Notes under the pieces: generated by a model
Seen by the model: only the letters and a program-made list of their open reading frames with translations
Database searches by the model: none
What the model was told of the DNA's origin: nothing
Program-made: the position numbers and the translations under genes
NCBI GenBank assembly: GCA_037157565.1
Contig: JAZHRO010000014.1
Coordinates: 99,045,501 to 99,109,500, forward strand
Direction: 5' to 3'
DNA length: 64,000 nucleotides
DNA from: Thalassia testudinum
Taxonomy: Eukaryota; Streptophyta; Magnoliopsida; Alismatales; Hydrocharitaceae
In this document: positions 1 to 10,016 of the stretch, one piece after another
How the letters are laid out: each line of letters opens with the position of its first letter
How positions within the stretch are numbered: position 1 is the first letter of the stretch

Positions 1-1401
1 GTACATGTGAATAAGTTAAACTACTAACCATGTCTGTAATAAAGTATGAGCTGCCTGCTAGAATATGAGTTGTCTAAGACAACTGAACAGTTACCTGTGA
101 AATCATTAGTTGCATGTATTAAATTGTGGAAATACAAGCTGTTTGTATATAAATGAGAACTGAATTGTGAATGATAAATCTATATTGGAATAATGTGGTG
201 AACATGAGAATGAACCCTTCGGGGAGTTAGGAGTAGAGCTCCTGTGGTTAGATGAAAAATCTGGAATGTGGATGGGAAGTGTGCTGGCCCTTGAGTACGT
301 GGTACCAAGGAGAGAGACTGTCCCCTTTTAGTGTAGAGCAGAGCTAGCTGCCCTTGGGTTAGAACCCGATGTTAGGATTGGCCACTCTACACCAACTTCT
401 GTTGGCCCTCATGTACATGGTACCGAGGTGAGCTACTAGTGTAGGGAGGGAGCTAGCTACCCCACAGGGCTCGAGGTTCAGCTAGCCACCCTACACTGAC
501 TTGTTAGGCCCTCTGGGCAAACCGGGGTAGTCAGACGAGGGTGTGCGAGCTGTGGAGGGGCGAGACCCCTGTTTGGTTCTGAGGGGCTAGACCCCTGCTG
601 CTGAGAGGGCTAGGCCCTATGCTATTCCGTGCTGTACTTTGTGCGTACCCGCTAGCAGAAACGACTAACCGCATGTTAGTACGGGGTAGCTACCTGTGTG
701 CTTATCCCACGTGTCGTAGTCATCGCTACGTCTGACAATGACCTCGGGGTGGTTGACTGGGTGTAGGACTACCACAGGGGACTTTCCTGGTTAGGAGAGC
801 ACCATGTGTACCTTCTACTCTTCGAAAAAGACTGCAATCAAGATTGTTCCCACGAGGAACATGTAAGATCAAGAAAAAACTGAAAGATGACAAAAAGGGG
901 TGAAAAAGGAACTACCTATAAAAATAAAATAACTAGGAAAGATAATTTGCTTGTTACTTTTACTGCTTAGATAGTATGGTTACCACTCTACTCATCGTTC
1001 GCTGACTCTGTCTTTTCCGTAACATTATTCAGGTCTAGGAGTTGAGCAGCCCGAGCTTTCGACTGCGGAGGGTGTTGGGCCCATTCGAGCCCAGCCATAG
1101 TTTTCAGCACCTTTTGTTGTACTTTCTTTACTGTTATAGTGAGCTTCAGACATTTTGCTACTGTTCCTGTTATTGTTGCTTTCGTTTCCATTTTCCTGTT
1201 GTTGTGGTGGTATGTACTGGAATAGCAGCTTTTACTTTCCTCTACTGCTTGTACGCTTTTACTGCTTAGTTACATTGCATATGTGAATGTAGTTAATTTT
1301 TCTGCTTTTCGGTTATTTCTTGTTGGACGACTGGGTCTTGGGATTAGTTGAGGCGAGCCGATCTCGGGTCTTGTAGGGATTCAGAAATCGAGTCGTAACA
1401 C
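1..1401 (+). mobile_element. Partial LTR, probably of a chromovirus-type Ty3/gypsy element
   Basis: This stretch has no credible coding sequence. It runs into Athila gag sequence at about 1400, ending in GTAACA just before the gag codons resume. That suggests the 3' end of an LTR, perhaps a solo LTR, inserted in element E1; the left end lies outside the window. Positions 286-402 and 403-508 form an imperfect tandem duplication beginning GGCCCT. Each unit contains an inverted repeat: GTGTAGAG (331-338) with CTCTACAC (385-392), and GTGTAGGG (439-446) with CCCTACAC (489-496). The chromovirus (Del/Tekay-like) assignment rests only on the general look of the 3' end (GAGGCGAGCC followed by an LTR end). 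Strand is inferred from the terminal CA. Confidence 0.45.
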
Positions 1402-1840
1402 CAATCGTATTGTTAGAGCAAGCCAGCTCTATAATTTTGAGCAAACTCCCACCTAAGGAAAAAGACTCAGGTACTCCCTTATTTCCTGTACAATTGGTGA
1501 TATCCAATTTGATAGAGCATTATTGGATCTAGGAGCCTCCATAAACCTAATACCTGCATCCCTACTTGACCATTTTGAGGAATCTGAGTTCAAACCAACA
1601 GAGGTGACATTACAGTTGGCAAACCGATCTATTAAGTCACCTAAAGGAGTTCTTGAGGATGTCATTATTAGGATTCGAGATTTCTACTTCCTAGTGGACT
1701 TTGTAGTCTTAGATATGGATGCTCCAAAAAATTTGCGAAACACACCAATCATACTAGGGAGACCCTTTTTGGCCACCGCTAGGGCCAACATCAATTGTGA
1801 GGAGGGCCAAATTAAACAAAAATTTGGAAACTAGACATTA
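1402..1840 (+). pseudogene. E1 gag C-terminus and aspartic protease (Athila-type)
   Basis: From about 1402 the reading gives a gag tail (QASSIILSKLPP-like), then the protease with its active-site motif LDLGAS at about 1526-1543, followed by INLIPASLL. It ends near a conserved IILGRPFLATARA motif (about 1750-1790). In Athila elements this aspartic protease processes the Gag-Pol polyprotein and acts as a homodimer in the virus-like particle. A stop (TAA) and a frame change lie just before the protease, and a TAG follows the RPFLATA motif, so the copy cannot make a continuous polyprotein. It lies directly upstream of the RT on the same strand. The family call is secure; the exact ends are not, because the upstream gag is replaced by an LTR. 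Confidence 0.85.
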
Positions 1841-3210
1841 GAGATCGAAAACTTTAAGTCCCAACAAGGGATTAATTGCGGAGTTATAGAATAGATATTC
1901 CACATCAAGGCTGTGGTTGACAATCCGTATATTGAGAAAATCCTGACTACTTCTGATCAACCACAAGAGGATCAAAACCCGCAATCAGGGGAGTCTGAAC
2001 CTGAGCTAGACACACTCATAACTCCTTCCCTTGCTCCTGACACACAACATGAGCCACCCGCTGCTGCTGATAACCCTATCTTGGAACTCAAGCCTCTTCC
2101 TGAGAATCTAAAGTATGTCTTTTTGGGTTCCAATCAGACATTTCCTGTGATTATCAAATCCAGACTCACACCTGATCAGGAATCCTGTCTGATTATTGTT
2201 CTTCAGCAACATCGAAGAGACATTGGATGGACTCTCGATGATCTGACTGGCATCAGCCCCTCTTACTGCACACACTGCATCTATACTAAAGAGGGCACAC
2301 GACCTTCTCGTGAAATGCAGAGATGTCCGAATCCTAATCTGCAGGGGGTCATGAAAAAGGAGATCATCAAGTGGTTAGATGCTGGGATCATCTACCCAAT
2401 CTCCGACAGTCAGTGGGTGAGTCCAATCCAGGTTGTGCCTAAGAAGGTAGGACTCACCGTGATCATGACTGAAATCGGAGAAATCATACTGACCAATGTG
2501 GCGAATTCGTGGAGAGTCTGCATTGATTACAGAATACTCAATACCTCCATAAAGAAGGATCATTTCCCATTATCGTTTATTGATCAGATCCTCAAAAAAC
2601 TAGAGGGAAATAGGTTCTTCTGCATTTTGGATGGGTACTCCAGTTATAACTAGGTGAAAATCCATCCTGAGGACCAAGAAAAGACCACTTTCACCTACCC
2701 CTTTGGGGCGTACACATTCTGAAGGATGCTGTTCAGTCTCTGCAACACACCAACTTCTTTTCAACGGTGCATGCTTGCCATATTCTCAGATATGGTAGGT
2801 GATTATCTGGAAGTCTTCATGGATGATTTTTCAGCGTTTGGCAAATCATTTGACGATTGCCTCCTGCACTTGGTCTAGATCCTTAGGCGGTGCATTGATG
2901 TGAATCTGGTTCTTTCCTGGGAAAAGAGCCATTTCGTGGTGCCTGAAGGAATTATCCTAGGACATCTCATATCAGAGAAAGGCATCCAAGTCGATCGAGC
3001 CAAGGTGAATATGATTTCCAAACTCCCTATGCCTAGCTCGATCAAGGACATCCGATCTTTCCTGGGGCAAGTTGGTTTTTACCGTCGATTCATTCTTGAT
3101 TTCTCAAAGATCGCCCTCCCCATGACTACTCTACTTTCTAATGATGTTCCTTTCAAAATCTCCAAGGAGTGCACTCAAGCATTTGAAACCCTACATGATT
3201 GAGTTACCCA
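1841..3210 (+). pseudogene. E1 reverse transcriptase (Athila-type)
   Basis: An open stretch 1913-2653 encodes the linker and RT fingers: KEIIKWLDAGIIYPISDSQW, WRVCIDYRILN and HFPLSFIDQIL, ending at a stop within the FLDGYSGYNQ motif, where Q/V is lost. Reading continues in frame through further stops with TFTYPFG, then the catalytic FMDDF core at about 2818-2832, then 2900-3202 with LGHLISEKGIQVDRAK and SFLGQVGFYRRFI, which is the RT thumb/connection. The enzyme copies the element RNA into cDNA inside the particle. At least four in-frame stops are visible, so the gene is dead although the catalytic DD pair is retained. About 20 extra residues (VGLTVIMTEIGEI and following) separate VVPKK from the W-R-V-C motif, as is usual in Athila RTs. 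Confidence 0.9.
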
Positions 3211-3572
3211 AGCTCCGATCCTACAGTCCCCTAATTGGTCTCAACCCTTTGAGATCATGTGAGATGCTTCTAATTTTGCTGGAGGAGCAGTACTTGGGCA
3301 GAAAATTGACAGGAAACCCGTGGTCATCTATTATGCTAGCAAGACACTTGACGAGGCTCAGCGTAACTACACAGTTACTGAGAGAGAGCTGCTAGCCATA
3401 GTATTTGCCCTGGAAATGTTTAGATCATATCTTTTGGGTTGTCATTTACTCTGATCACACAGCTATGAGGCATCTCCTTGGAAAGAAGGACGTGAAACCT
3501 CGACTAATCTGCTGGATCTTGCTATTGCAAGAATTTGATCTCGAGATTCACGATAAGGTAGGAAAATAGAAT
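3211..3572 (+). pseudogene. E1 RNase H domain
   Basis: The RT reading frame continues as a Ty3-type RNase H. It has a FEIM-stop-DASNFAGGAVLGQ motif at about 3247-3300, in which DAS supplies the first catalytic Asp. VVIYYASKTLDEAQRNY and [13 protein letters not shown] follow, the latter carrying the catalytic Glu. A frameshift near 3430 moves the remainder (the SDHTA-like catalytic Asp region) to another frame. The domain degrades the RNA strand of the RNA/DNA hybrid during reverse transcription. It joins directly to the integrase at 3573, where VVADHLSHLP marks the usual boundary. Confidence 0.85.
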
Positions 3573-4900
3573 GTGGTAGCTGATCACTTGTCCCACCTTC
3601 CTTTTGATATTGTCGACCCTTCCGGACCCATTATGGAACATTTTCCTGATGAGCAACTCCTAACTATCAGTACAGGGCTTCCATGGTTTGTTGATCTAGT
3701 AAACTACCTGGCATCACATCAAATCCCATCCGATTGGCAAAAGGGCAAAAAGGACAAATTGATTTTCGATGCCAAGTACTACTTTTGGAAAGACCTGTAT
3801 CTATTCCGCATTGGTGATGATCAAATCATTCAACAATGTATCTCGGAAGTGGAAATTCAGGGCATCTTGTCCTTCTACCATGACCAGGCATGCGGTGGAC
3901 ACTTCTCAGGTCATAAAACCGCAGCGACAGTCCTCCAGTGCGGCTTCTATTGGCCCATAATTTTCAAAGACACATACAGTCACTGTAGGGCATGCACTCC
4001 TTGTCAGACCTTAGGCAACATGAGCCATCGTGATATGATACCCTTACAACTGATTCTCGTATGCGAAATCTTTGACGTTTGGGGGATTCATTTTATGGGA
4101 CCCTTTCCTATTTTGGATGGCTTCGAGTAAATTCTACTCACTGTTGACTACGTGTCCAAATGGATCGAAGCCATTCTGACCCAAACCAATGATCATAAGG
4201 TGGTTATCAATTTCATTCATCAGAACATCTTTTCTCGGTTTGGGATTCCACATGCTATAATATCTGATGGAGGGACCCATTTCACTAATGCTCTGTTTAG
4301 GTCACTAATAACCAAGTATAGGGTGTCACACTGAATCTCTACTCCATATCACCGCCAAACCCATGGTCTAGCTAAGCTATCAAATCGGGAGATCAAGAGA
4401 ATCCTCTAGGTCACTATTCGACCTGGAAGGAAAGACTGGTCATCCTGACTTTCGGAAACTTTGTGGGCTTATAGGGCCGCCCACAAAACCCAATTAGGTA
4501 TGTCTCCCTTCAGATAAGTGTACGGGAACGCATGTCACCTCCCCGTCGAATTGGAGCACAAGGCCTATTGGGCAGTATGGAACTACAATCAAGATCTTTC
4601 TAAGGCTAGAACCCACAGAAAGCTTCAAATGAGCGAGATCGATGAATTACGCCACGATGCGTATGACAACTCATGAATTTACAAAGAGCGAGTTAAGACC
4701 TTTCACGGCAAGCACATATCCAGAAAGATCTTTCACCCTGGTCAGAAAGTCCTACTCTTTGATGCCAAGCTCAAAATATTCCCAGGAAAACTAAGAACAA
4801 AATGGATCAGACCTTACCTCGTCTTATGAATCTTTGGAAATGGAGCCATCGAGATCAGTCCACTCAACCATAATTCATAACCTTTCATCATGAATGGTCA
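3573..4900 (+). pseudogene. E1 integrase (Athila-type), catalytic Asp replaced
   Basis: ORF 3573-4130 holds the linker VVADHLSHLPFD and the HHCC zinc finger (H at YHDQACGGHFSGHK, CC at CRACTPCQ), then the start of the DDE core at about 4078-4120. The core reads WGIHFMGPF where the family has GIDFMGPF, so the first catalytic Asp is His (CAT for GAT at 4087-4092). After a TAA the core continues with DYVSKWIEAI, SDGGTHF (second Asp) and NREIKRI (catalytic Glu). A C-terminal part (LRTKWIRPYLV-like) extends to about 4860. Integrase joins element cDNA to chromosomal DNA. Several stops plus the Asp-to-His change make this copy non-functional. Confidence 0.9.
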
Positions 4901-5233
4901 TAGACTTAAACTGTTCATTGACCTTACAGGTACAAATTTGGCTGAGATATCCTTTATCCTCCATTCTCTTGAGCCCATTCCGCCTAGTCGATGGTGTCAA
5001 ACTCAGCGCTTAACAGGAGGCAACCCATCATTTTTCAAAAACGCGAAACCTTTCTTGACATTCCTATGCTGAATTCATATTGCACTTCAGGGTTCATCCA
5101 TTAGAACAACCAACCCCACATCAGGTACCTGTACCCAAGCTTGAAATCATTCGCAACAGTCATCTTGACCCGTTCGCCCACCCAGAACCTATTCTAATTA
5201 ATAATCTAAGCTGAACTCAAACCCACCTACATT

Positions 5234-5275
5234 ACAATGGGGACATTGCAAATCGTAGGCATGGGGGGTATGAAA
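5234..5275 (+). promoter_or_regulatory. Near-palindrome plus internal polypurine tract of E1
   Basis: ACAATG (5234-5239) and CATTGC (5244-5249) form a near-palindrome. It is followed by TAGGCATGGGGGGTATGA at about 5256-5273, almost the same string as the PPT/LTR junction of E1 and E4. Equivalent pairs occur in E4 (62596-62632) and X (21582-21612). The likely role is a second plus-strand primer site; this is inference. Confidence 0.6.
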
Positions 5276-5971
5276 ATGCAAAATGCCGTGAAAATCATCT
5301 CAAAAGAAAAGGTTTCATCAAAAAAATCACATATTCCAAAAATACCAAAAAATGAAAAAAATTCTTGAAAAAGAACAAAAAATGAGAGGAGAGAAAATTT
5401 TTAGGCCATACAAATCTTGAGGAGAAAAAGGGAAGAAGTTAAAAATGTCACAAGGAGAACAAGTTGAAAAGAAAAAGAAAAGAGATAGTCATTAGTAAGA
5501 AATTAAGGAATTAACTTAGTTCTAAACCATATCAAGAAAAAGAAAATGAAAGGCAAAAAGTGCTAATGAAACATAGAAGTGATTAGTAGGAACGCTGATT
5601 TTAGGCCTCTTGGGCTATACTCCTAGGCTTAAAAATTCAAGTATCCACTAAGATCTGGATAGTCCTTAAGAGGTTCGCGAAAATGCGAAGCTTAAGTATT
5701 AGGTCTAAGGCTAAAGGAGTATTCGGCCTTGTAACTAACCTCTAGTTTGCGGGACTCGGTAACCTAAGCACCCCAATCCACACACAGTTTGGTTCAAGGG
5801 TGCATAAGTATCAAAATCACGCAAATGCATTTAAATCATTCTGAAAAGGTCACTTAGATTAGGAGCGGTCGATCAGCACAAGTTGATTTGGACAAGTTCC
5901 TAGCACGGAAAGGTGGGAAATTCCCATCGAAGATGCACAATAACATATCATCTCCTCAATGCTTGTCTCCT

Positions 5972-6011
5972 AGGATATTTACATACCCTACCAAGGGCAT
6001 GTAAGTATCCT
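5972..6011 (+). other. Long hairpin in E1 3' UTR
   Basis: Arms 5972-5988 and 5995-6011 can pair over 17 positions with one mismatch and one G-T pair; the loop is TACCAA. The same site in E4 (about 63318-63357) is recognisable but more decayed. Confidence 0.6.
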
Positions 6012-6024
6012 GTGCTGGATCAGA

Positions 6025-6178
6025 TGCCATGGGTGGTATTATCTCGAAATGTCAATTGCCAGGGTCTGGATTCAGCTACAGAATGCCATGGGCAGGATTA
6101 TCTCAAAATCTCGAAAGCCAGGGTTCTGGGGGTTGCCATGGGCGGTGCTATCCTGAAGCATCGATTGCTAGGGACCTT
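6025..6178 (+). repeat. Three tandem hairpin units in E1 3' UTR
   Basis: Three units start GCCATGGGYRG at about 6026, 6084 and 6136. In each, a 7-nt loop resembling ATCTCGA is enclosed by a short stem that differs between units but still pairs: ATT with AAT, GATT with AATC, TGCT with AGCA. Each unit ends in a GCCAGGG or GCTAGGG string. E4 has the same trio at 63371-63530. Confidence 0.55.
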
Positions 6179-6488
6179 TCAAGGATTGATGATGGGTACT
6201 AGGAATCCAATACAGACCGTGTTGAGAAGCTAATCCGAAGCTAGAAATAAAAAGAAAAGAGAGAGAAAACTCTCCAAACAAAGAAAATTCTTCTGCCTCT
6301 CTCTTACAAAAATGCATGACAAACTGAACCAAGGCTAAATATGTTACAAGCATGGGTGCGTTAACTGCAGAGTTCAACAAACCTTAAGATAGTTCCTGTG
6401 GGCCTTAAAAACCTTCGTGGCAGACTGAGGCTAGAGTTGGTCAAGTCTAGATCTTGGTTGATACTTGAGTACCTCTAAGCCCACTATC

Positions 6489-8944
6489 TGATTGCATAGC
6501 AAAAATACACCAACAGTTGTGCCAACTTGTGATATTTCCTAGCATTGCCAGTGTATATTAGGTGGCCAAAGTCGCATTTGTGAAAATAAACGCATGCATG
6601 CATTTATTTGAGAGGGGAGGAGAGTGAATAATTTGGCCTTCAAATTTATGTTTTCCTCTAGTGTTGCCTCACAAATTCACCATTTTTATTTTTATTTTCA
6701 TTTTGGCTTTGAATTTCTTCTCCATGGCTACAGGGCATGGCATGCTCTTCGTGCCACTCTATGCGCCAGCTTGCCCTGCACAGCAATGCACAACCATGCA
6801 TAGCCCAAGGCATGGCTGTGCTTGCCTCCAACCTCTTTAAAAAGGGCACAGCCATCTTCCTTGCGGCTGAGCCTGGTCCACACAAAAGAACCAATAGCAC
6901 CCCCTTCCTCCAGGCCGTCTCCTCCCCTCTCCCCTCCATACGTAGCCTCTCTTCTTCCTGAGGAGCCACGCTGCGAGCAGGAGCAACTCACAGTGGTACA
7001 CAACCACCACTGTGAGTCCCACCACCGCCAAGCTCATCAAAGAGTCGGTGGGCGTGGTGGTTCACCTCTCTGTTTTGTCATTCCAAGCGATTTCCTCCAT
7101 TGCCACAGAGCCGAGCTTTGAAGCTCAAGCACAGCAGTAGCATGGCACCGGACTCTTCTTCATCGCGCGCCAGCCACCGCGTGCCCCTGCAGCAGCCAAC
7201 GCAGCTCTTTCCGCACGTGCAGGCGTGCTCCGCAGTGCCTGCACATGCTGAATCGGGCACAGCCGGTCGCGCGAGCCGAGCGCGCACTGTAGCCACTGTT
7301 CACGCTAGAGAGCACGACACTGTGGGTACAGTGCGGTGACCGAAAAGTTTCTCATTTATCAGGTCATTGCGTCCTCTCTCTCCGCACCGCTATCGTCGCT
7401 AGCCCATCCGTGCATGCCCGAGCCCGTGTCTCTCCCCGGGCCTGCTCTCGCATCTGCACCCGCCCACTTCACCGCTTGCTTCCTCGCCCGCACCCGCCTC
7501 AGCGCGCAGTGCAGTGCATTGCTGTCCCTCCCTCGAGCTCACTCCCTCCTACGTGTGCGCGCCTACGCACCTGCGCCTACGCATTGGCCATCAGACGTTG
7601 GCCGCTGCGTCAGGACGACTTAAACACCTGCGCCATCTTCAACAGACACTCTCTCTCTCTATCTCACAGCACTCTCTCACTCCCTCCTGTAGACACATAC
7701 ACACACACACACTCTCGTGCACACACCCACTCACTTATACGTTACTATATACTTATATATATATATATACATATATATATTTATACGTATATATATATAT
7801 CTATACATATATTAGTACCTATATAACTAAGTATAAGTATATACACATATATATATATATACACATATATTTATACATATATATATATACAAATATACAT
7901 ACATATATACATATATCTATAACTATAAATACGTATATATATATATATGTATATCTATCTACATATATCTATATACATAGATACTTATACTAATATATAT
8001 ATATACATATACACATATATATAACTATATACATATATTACTATATTTACATATATATATTTCTATATAGATAGTTATATATACATACATATATATCTAA
8101 TTATAAATATATATATATATACATATACATACATCTATCTATATATATATACATATATAACTACATATACACCTATATAATTATAACCATATATATATAT
8201 ATATATAGATATATATTTTCATATATACATGCATATATATATATTTTCATATCACCTACCACACATTGTATCGTGGGAATATCTACACCAGTTGCTGATA
8301 TTCCCCGATACATGGGTATAGAAAGCGTCTCCGCACACATCTTCCACCCATCCATCCTACACTCCACGCGGCACTTCGTCCTATTGGTTGCGTCTTCCTA
8401 GACGACAATCAACTCGGCACCGTGCTACACGCCATTTCCACCTCCACCCCCACCCCTATATACATATATAATATATACATATATATATATATTATATTTA
8501 CTTTATTTCTATTTCTCTTTCCTACCATTAAAAAGATAAAAAAAATATACAAAAGAGAAAAGATAATCCTTGACTTGCAAGTACTTAGTCTTGCGAATAG
8601 CAAGACCAGTTTTGGGAACCCTAATTTGGCTCAAAGAAAAGAACCTGATTTTGAGGGTGTACCTCAAGGACAAAAATTATCAGAAAAAAATCTTAAATCG
8701 AAAAACACCAAAAAAATAATAAACAAATAGAAGAGATTCATTGTAGGAAGGGCATAGAAACTTATTCACCTCTAATCTTGCTTCCCTGAGTTTGACCCTA
8801 GGCCTAAAAGTGACTAAGATATAATCAAGTAGGCTAGGTTAAAAATTTTTCTAAAAAGATGGTTAGGCTCAATTTAGGTTAACCACAATACGCATTTCAA
8901 TGATTAAATCACCATATTAACACCACCTATCCGGGTCTACACCA
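6489..8944. mobile_element. Solo LTR candidate inserted in the E1 3' UTR
   Basis: E1 and E4 3' UTRs align on both sides of this block. The E1 sequence up to 6480 matches E4 up to about 63835, and from 8950 it resumes the match at GGCATTCTAACCTAATC. The insert begins TG and ends CA, and CTATC occurs directly before it (6484-6488) and after it (8945-8949). The shared string is actually CCACTATC, so the TSD may be 5 to 8 bp. It contains no PBS or coding domain, a CT-rich stretch at 7640-7700, a long AT-rich simple repeat, and a second short TA run at about 8455-8495. The GC-rich part 6720-7620 gives overlapping spurious ORFs with no recognisable domain. Confidence 0.65.
7735..8250. repeat. AT-rich simple repeat (TATA/CATA type)
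   Basis: About 500 bp of interrupted TA, TATACA and CATATA runs, preceded by CA/CT microsatellite (7640-7730). It is a low-complexity expansion within the solo-LTR candidate. It produces meaningless Tyr/Ile-rich ORFs. Confidence 0.9.
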
Positions 8945-8949
8945 CTATC

Positions 8950-9080
8950 GGCATTCTAACCTAATCAACAGAAGAAAGCACACATCATAGTTTTAAGCAT
9001 CAAAGGAATTCATGGTCTAGAATCAATGTTAAAACCATAAAATTTTGCTAAGGGACTAGCAAAAGCTAGGCATGGGGCTA
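8950..9080 (+). other. E1 3' UTR end with polypurine tract
   Basis: The E1 3' UTR resumes and is closely matched by E4 63840-63960. It includes TTTTGCTAAGGGACTAGCAA and ends AGGCATGGGGCTATGA immediately before the LTR. The G-rich string at 9068-9076 is the likely plus-strand primer (PPT). Confidence 0.7.
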
Positions 9081-9964
9081 TGATGGGAACACCATCGTGA
9101 GCCATAACTAGCTCATTTTGATCCAATTGGGAGAATAAATGCTCCTACATAACCACCTGAAGGTCATAATTTATTGCATAACCTTTCTGAGAATAAAATA
9201 AGAAACTAGGGGTAAAATTGTAATTTTACCAATGCAGTACAACCACGGGTTTTCTTAAGGGCTAGAAAAAGGTCAAATGGTCTTAATAAGATTATAAGTG
9301 GGTTGGATCAGATAGAAAAGAGTTTGTGTAAGTCTTGTGAATTAAATGACTTCTTGAAACCCTAAACAGACCCACTTGATTAACCAAGGTTCTGGTTAGG
9401 ATAAAATTCACTTAACCCTTTAAAAATCATAGAAAAATATTCTCTAGGGTTTAAACTTTAATTTGGCCATTAGAACCCATCTTAACCTAGAATGGGGTCT
9501 CAAACAGATATTTAACATAAATTGGGTTTTTGCATAAATATCATAGTCAAACAAGGTCAAACCCAAAATCAAACTTCACCATTAGGTTCCTTAGGTCCAA
9601 ATTAGGTTTGTATTTGGACCCAAGTTGAGTTTGCCTTGTCCTAGTTTGCAAAAAGGTCCAGCTTGATTACATTTGTACCCCTATCTTTCAAAAACCCTTA
9701 CAAATAGCCCCCTAGCTTTTTCATCATTTTAGAAATTAGGTCCCTCCACCATTACAGCGAAGGAATCCTACTCCGGCAAGCTTTGGAAGGAGAGTTCCCC
9801 TTGATTGCTTAAAGGATCTCCTCCAAAATTGGTAGGGAAATTCTCAGAGAAAATCCCTCCAATTTGAACCCATCTTTGATCCCTGATTCTTTCCCAATCT
9901 CTCATGAGAACACATGAGAGATATTGGTAACTCAATGGCATCCAACTCCGGTGAGCTTTCCTTA

Positions 9965-10016
9965 CTTGGGAAGTTTGCTTCCCAAGCCATAACCGACCAT
10001 CAGAGCTCTATTTAAA
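9965..10016 (+). promoter_or_regulatory. Putative U3 promoter of E1 LTR: inverted repeat and TATA-like box
   Basis: CTTGGGAAG (9965-9973) and CTTCCCAAG (9978-9986) form a perfect 9-bp stem with a TTTG loop. TATTTAAA follows at 10009-10016. The same pairing just before a TATA box occurs in the solo LTR (36932-36984) and in the E4 LTR (46992-47040). Confidence 0.5.

Larger units (their letters stand above)
4901..6488 (+). other. E1 3' untranslated region, first part
   Basis: No env-like or other ORF is supported here. Short blocks conserved with E4 mark it as the Athila 3' region: CTTAACAGGAGGCAACCCAT at about 5008-5027 (E4: 62375-62394), and an ATCATTCGCAACAGTCATC block at about 5147-5165 (E4: about 62508-62526). 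The rest is A-rich until 5600, then carries the hairpin structures listed separately. The region resumes at 8950 after an inserted LTR-like element. Confidence 0.75.

Noticed and set aside
5913..6233. 106-aa ORF in the E1 3' UTR as a possible env-like gene
   Set aside because: The E4 counterpart is not open in this frame, there is no signal or membrane segment, and the sequence is explained by hairpin units.
6658..7623. Cluster of overlapping ORFs on both strands
   Set aside because: GC-rich non-coding LTR sequence with ORFs in many frames, no domain and no conserved reading; typical chance ORFs.
7410..7993. ORFs with long Tyr/Ile/His tracts
   Set aside because: They are translations of the TA/CA microsatellite.
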